6,387 nt of DNA, taken from assembly GCA_011053245.1 (NCBI GenBank), contig DRGS01000206.1, positions 1 through 6,387 on the forward strand. Reading direction: 5' to 3'. Made by a program: the position numbers and the translations under genes. Below are positions 5,925 through 6,387 of this stretch, piece by piece; positions within the stretch are counted from its first letter, which is position 1; each line of letters starts with the position of its first letter. The notes beneath the pieces were generated by a model. The model saw only the letters and a list, made by a program, of their open reading frames with translations. It made no database searches and was not told where the DNA came from. The stretch comes from Phycisphaerales bacterium (GTDB lineage: Bacteria > Planctomycetota > Phycisphaerae > Sedimentisphaerales > Anaerohalosphaeraceae).

Positions 5925-6387
5925 GTTCTTTGACCTTCTTGGCGAGTTCCTTTAACTGTTTGGCCATTTTCGGCAAACGCTTAACCGCTGCTCTTTCCCG
6001 CATTACTTCTTTGATATCGCGAGCCGGCATGCCCGAGACCACTTGCCCCGGAGCAACATCCTTCAGCGTAGCCGACTTCGCCGTTATTACTCCACCGTCA
6101 CCTACTTTGCAGTGACTTGCGATGCCCGCATGTCCGGCCATCACCACACCATTGCCCAGAGTACTGCTGCCTGCCATAGCCACCTGAGCGATTATCAAAC
6201 AGCACTTGCCGAGTACGCAATTGTGAGCGATCTGAACAAGATTATCCACCTTGGTCCCGGCACCTATGATCGTGTTCCCGAATTTTGCGCGATCCACGCA
6301 GGTATTTGCTCCGATATCGACACAATCTTCAATGATAACCCCGCCATTATGCGGGATCAACTGATGGGTTCCGTCGATCAAGCTGTA
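5899..6387 (-). CDS. lpxD: LpxD, UDP-3-O-acyl-glucosamine N-acyltransferase (5' part outside window)
   Basis: LpxD adds the second 3-hydroxyacyl chain, to the 2-amino group exposed by LpxC, in the cytoplasm. Only the C-terminal 162 residues are visible; the reading frame is open to the right edge, and the E. coli protein has about 340. The visible part is a hexapeptide-repeat beta helix. It begins near the DGTHQLIPHNGG segment typical of LpxD. The histidine in QIAHN (codon 6223-6225) matches catalytic H239 of E. coli, and the one in IASHCK (6112-6114) matches H276. After the conserved SGMPARD turn the protein ends in a charged, lysine-rich helix with coiled-coil character, consistent with the LpxD trimer tail. 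The stop (TAA, 5899-5901) lies inside lpxC-fabZ, so translation of the two is probably coupled. A TTG at 6381 is internal and is not the true start. Confidence 0.96.
   Translation of the reverse strand, partial: YSLIDGTHQLIPHNGGVIIEDCVDIGANTCVDRAKFGNTIIGAGTKVDNLVQIAHNCVLGKCCLIIAQVAMAGSSTLGNGVVMAGHAGIASHCKVGDGGVITAKSATLKDVAPGQVVSGMPARDIKEVMRERAAVKRLPKMAKQLKELAKKVKELETAKDNK
5934..5940 (-). promoter_or_regulatory. Ribosome-binding site supporting the TTG start of lpxC-fabZ
   Basis: AAGAAGG on the minus strand ends 9 bases before TTG (5922-5924), inside the lysine-rich end of lpxD. It decides the start: the next residues (KLQKTI, then VKLSGKGLFSG) line up with the normal LpxC N-terminus, and no in-frame ATG or GTG lies close by. 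Confidence 0.6.

Overview
This is an ordinary bacterial chromosomal stretch with five genes, all read leftward on the minus strand and tightly packed. In transcription order (right to left) they are the 3' part of lpxD, an lpxC-fabZ fusion, lpxA, a Gfo/Idh/MocA-family dehydrogenase, and, after a 159-bp gap with its own likely promoter, the 5' nine-tenths of uvrA. I see no tRNA, rRNA, CRISPR array, insertion sequence or phage-like gene.

Organism: a Gram-negative (diderm) bacterium that makes lipid A. LpxC fused to FabZ is known in Bacteroidota and some other diderm phyla and is absent from Proteobacteria. That fusion, a Gfo/Idh gene after lpxA and the general look of UvrA would fit an uncultured member of Planctomycetota (Phycisphaerae-like). 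This placement is inferred from remembered family patterns and is not demonstrated here.

Region by region (window coordinates): 5899-6387 holds the C-terminal acyltransferase body and coiled tail of LpxD. It overlaps the TTG-started lpxC-fabZ gene (4614-5924) by 26 bases. A 51-base gap with an extended -10 box (TGGTATAAT) and a strong Shine-Dalgarno sequence leads into lpxA (3753-4562). Twelve bases later comes the dehydrogenase (2736-3740). The gap at 2577-2735 has a -35/-10 pair with 17-base spacing facing uvrA (1-2576), which runs off the left edge.

How the genes work together: LpxA, LpxC and LpxD carry out the first three steps of lipid A synthesis from UDP-GlcNAc. FabZ competes for the same 3-hydroxyacyl-ACP pool to feed phospholipid synthesis, so the fusion joins the two branches. 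The Gfo/Idh enzyme beside lpxA resembles GnnA, which oxidises the 3-OH of UDP-GlcNAc before transamination to the 3-amino sugar. If it is GnnA, this organism may build amide-linked lipid A. The aminotransferase partner (GnnB), lpxB and lpxK are not in the window. UvrA (nucleotide excision repair) has no functional link to the lpx genes and seems to be a separate transcription unit.

Nothing here is clearly an undescribed system. The most interesting points are the possible 3-amino lipid A branch, the LpxC-FabZ fusion and the internal promoter candidate ahead of lpxA.
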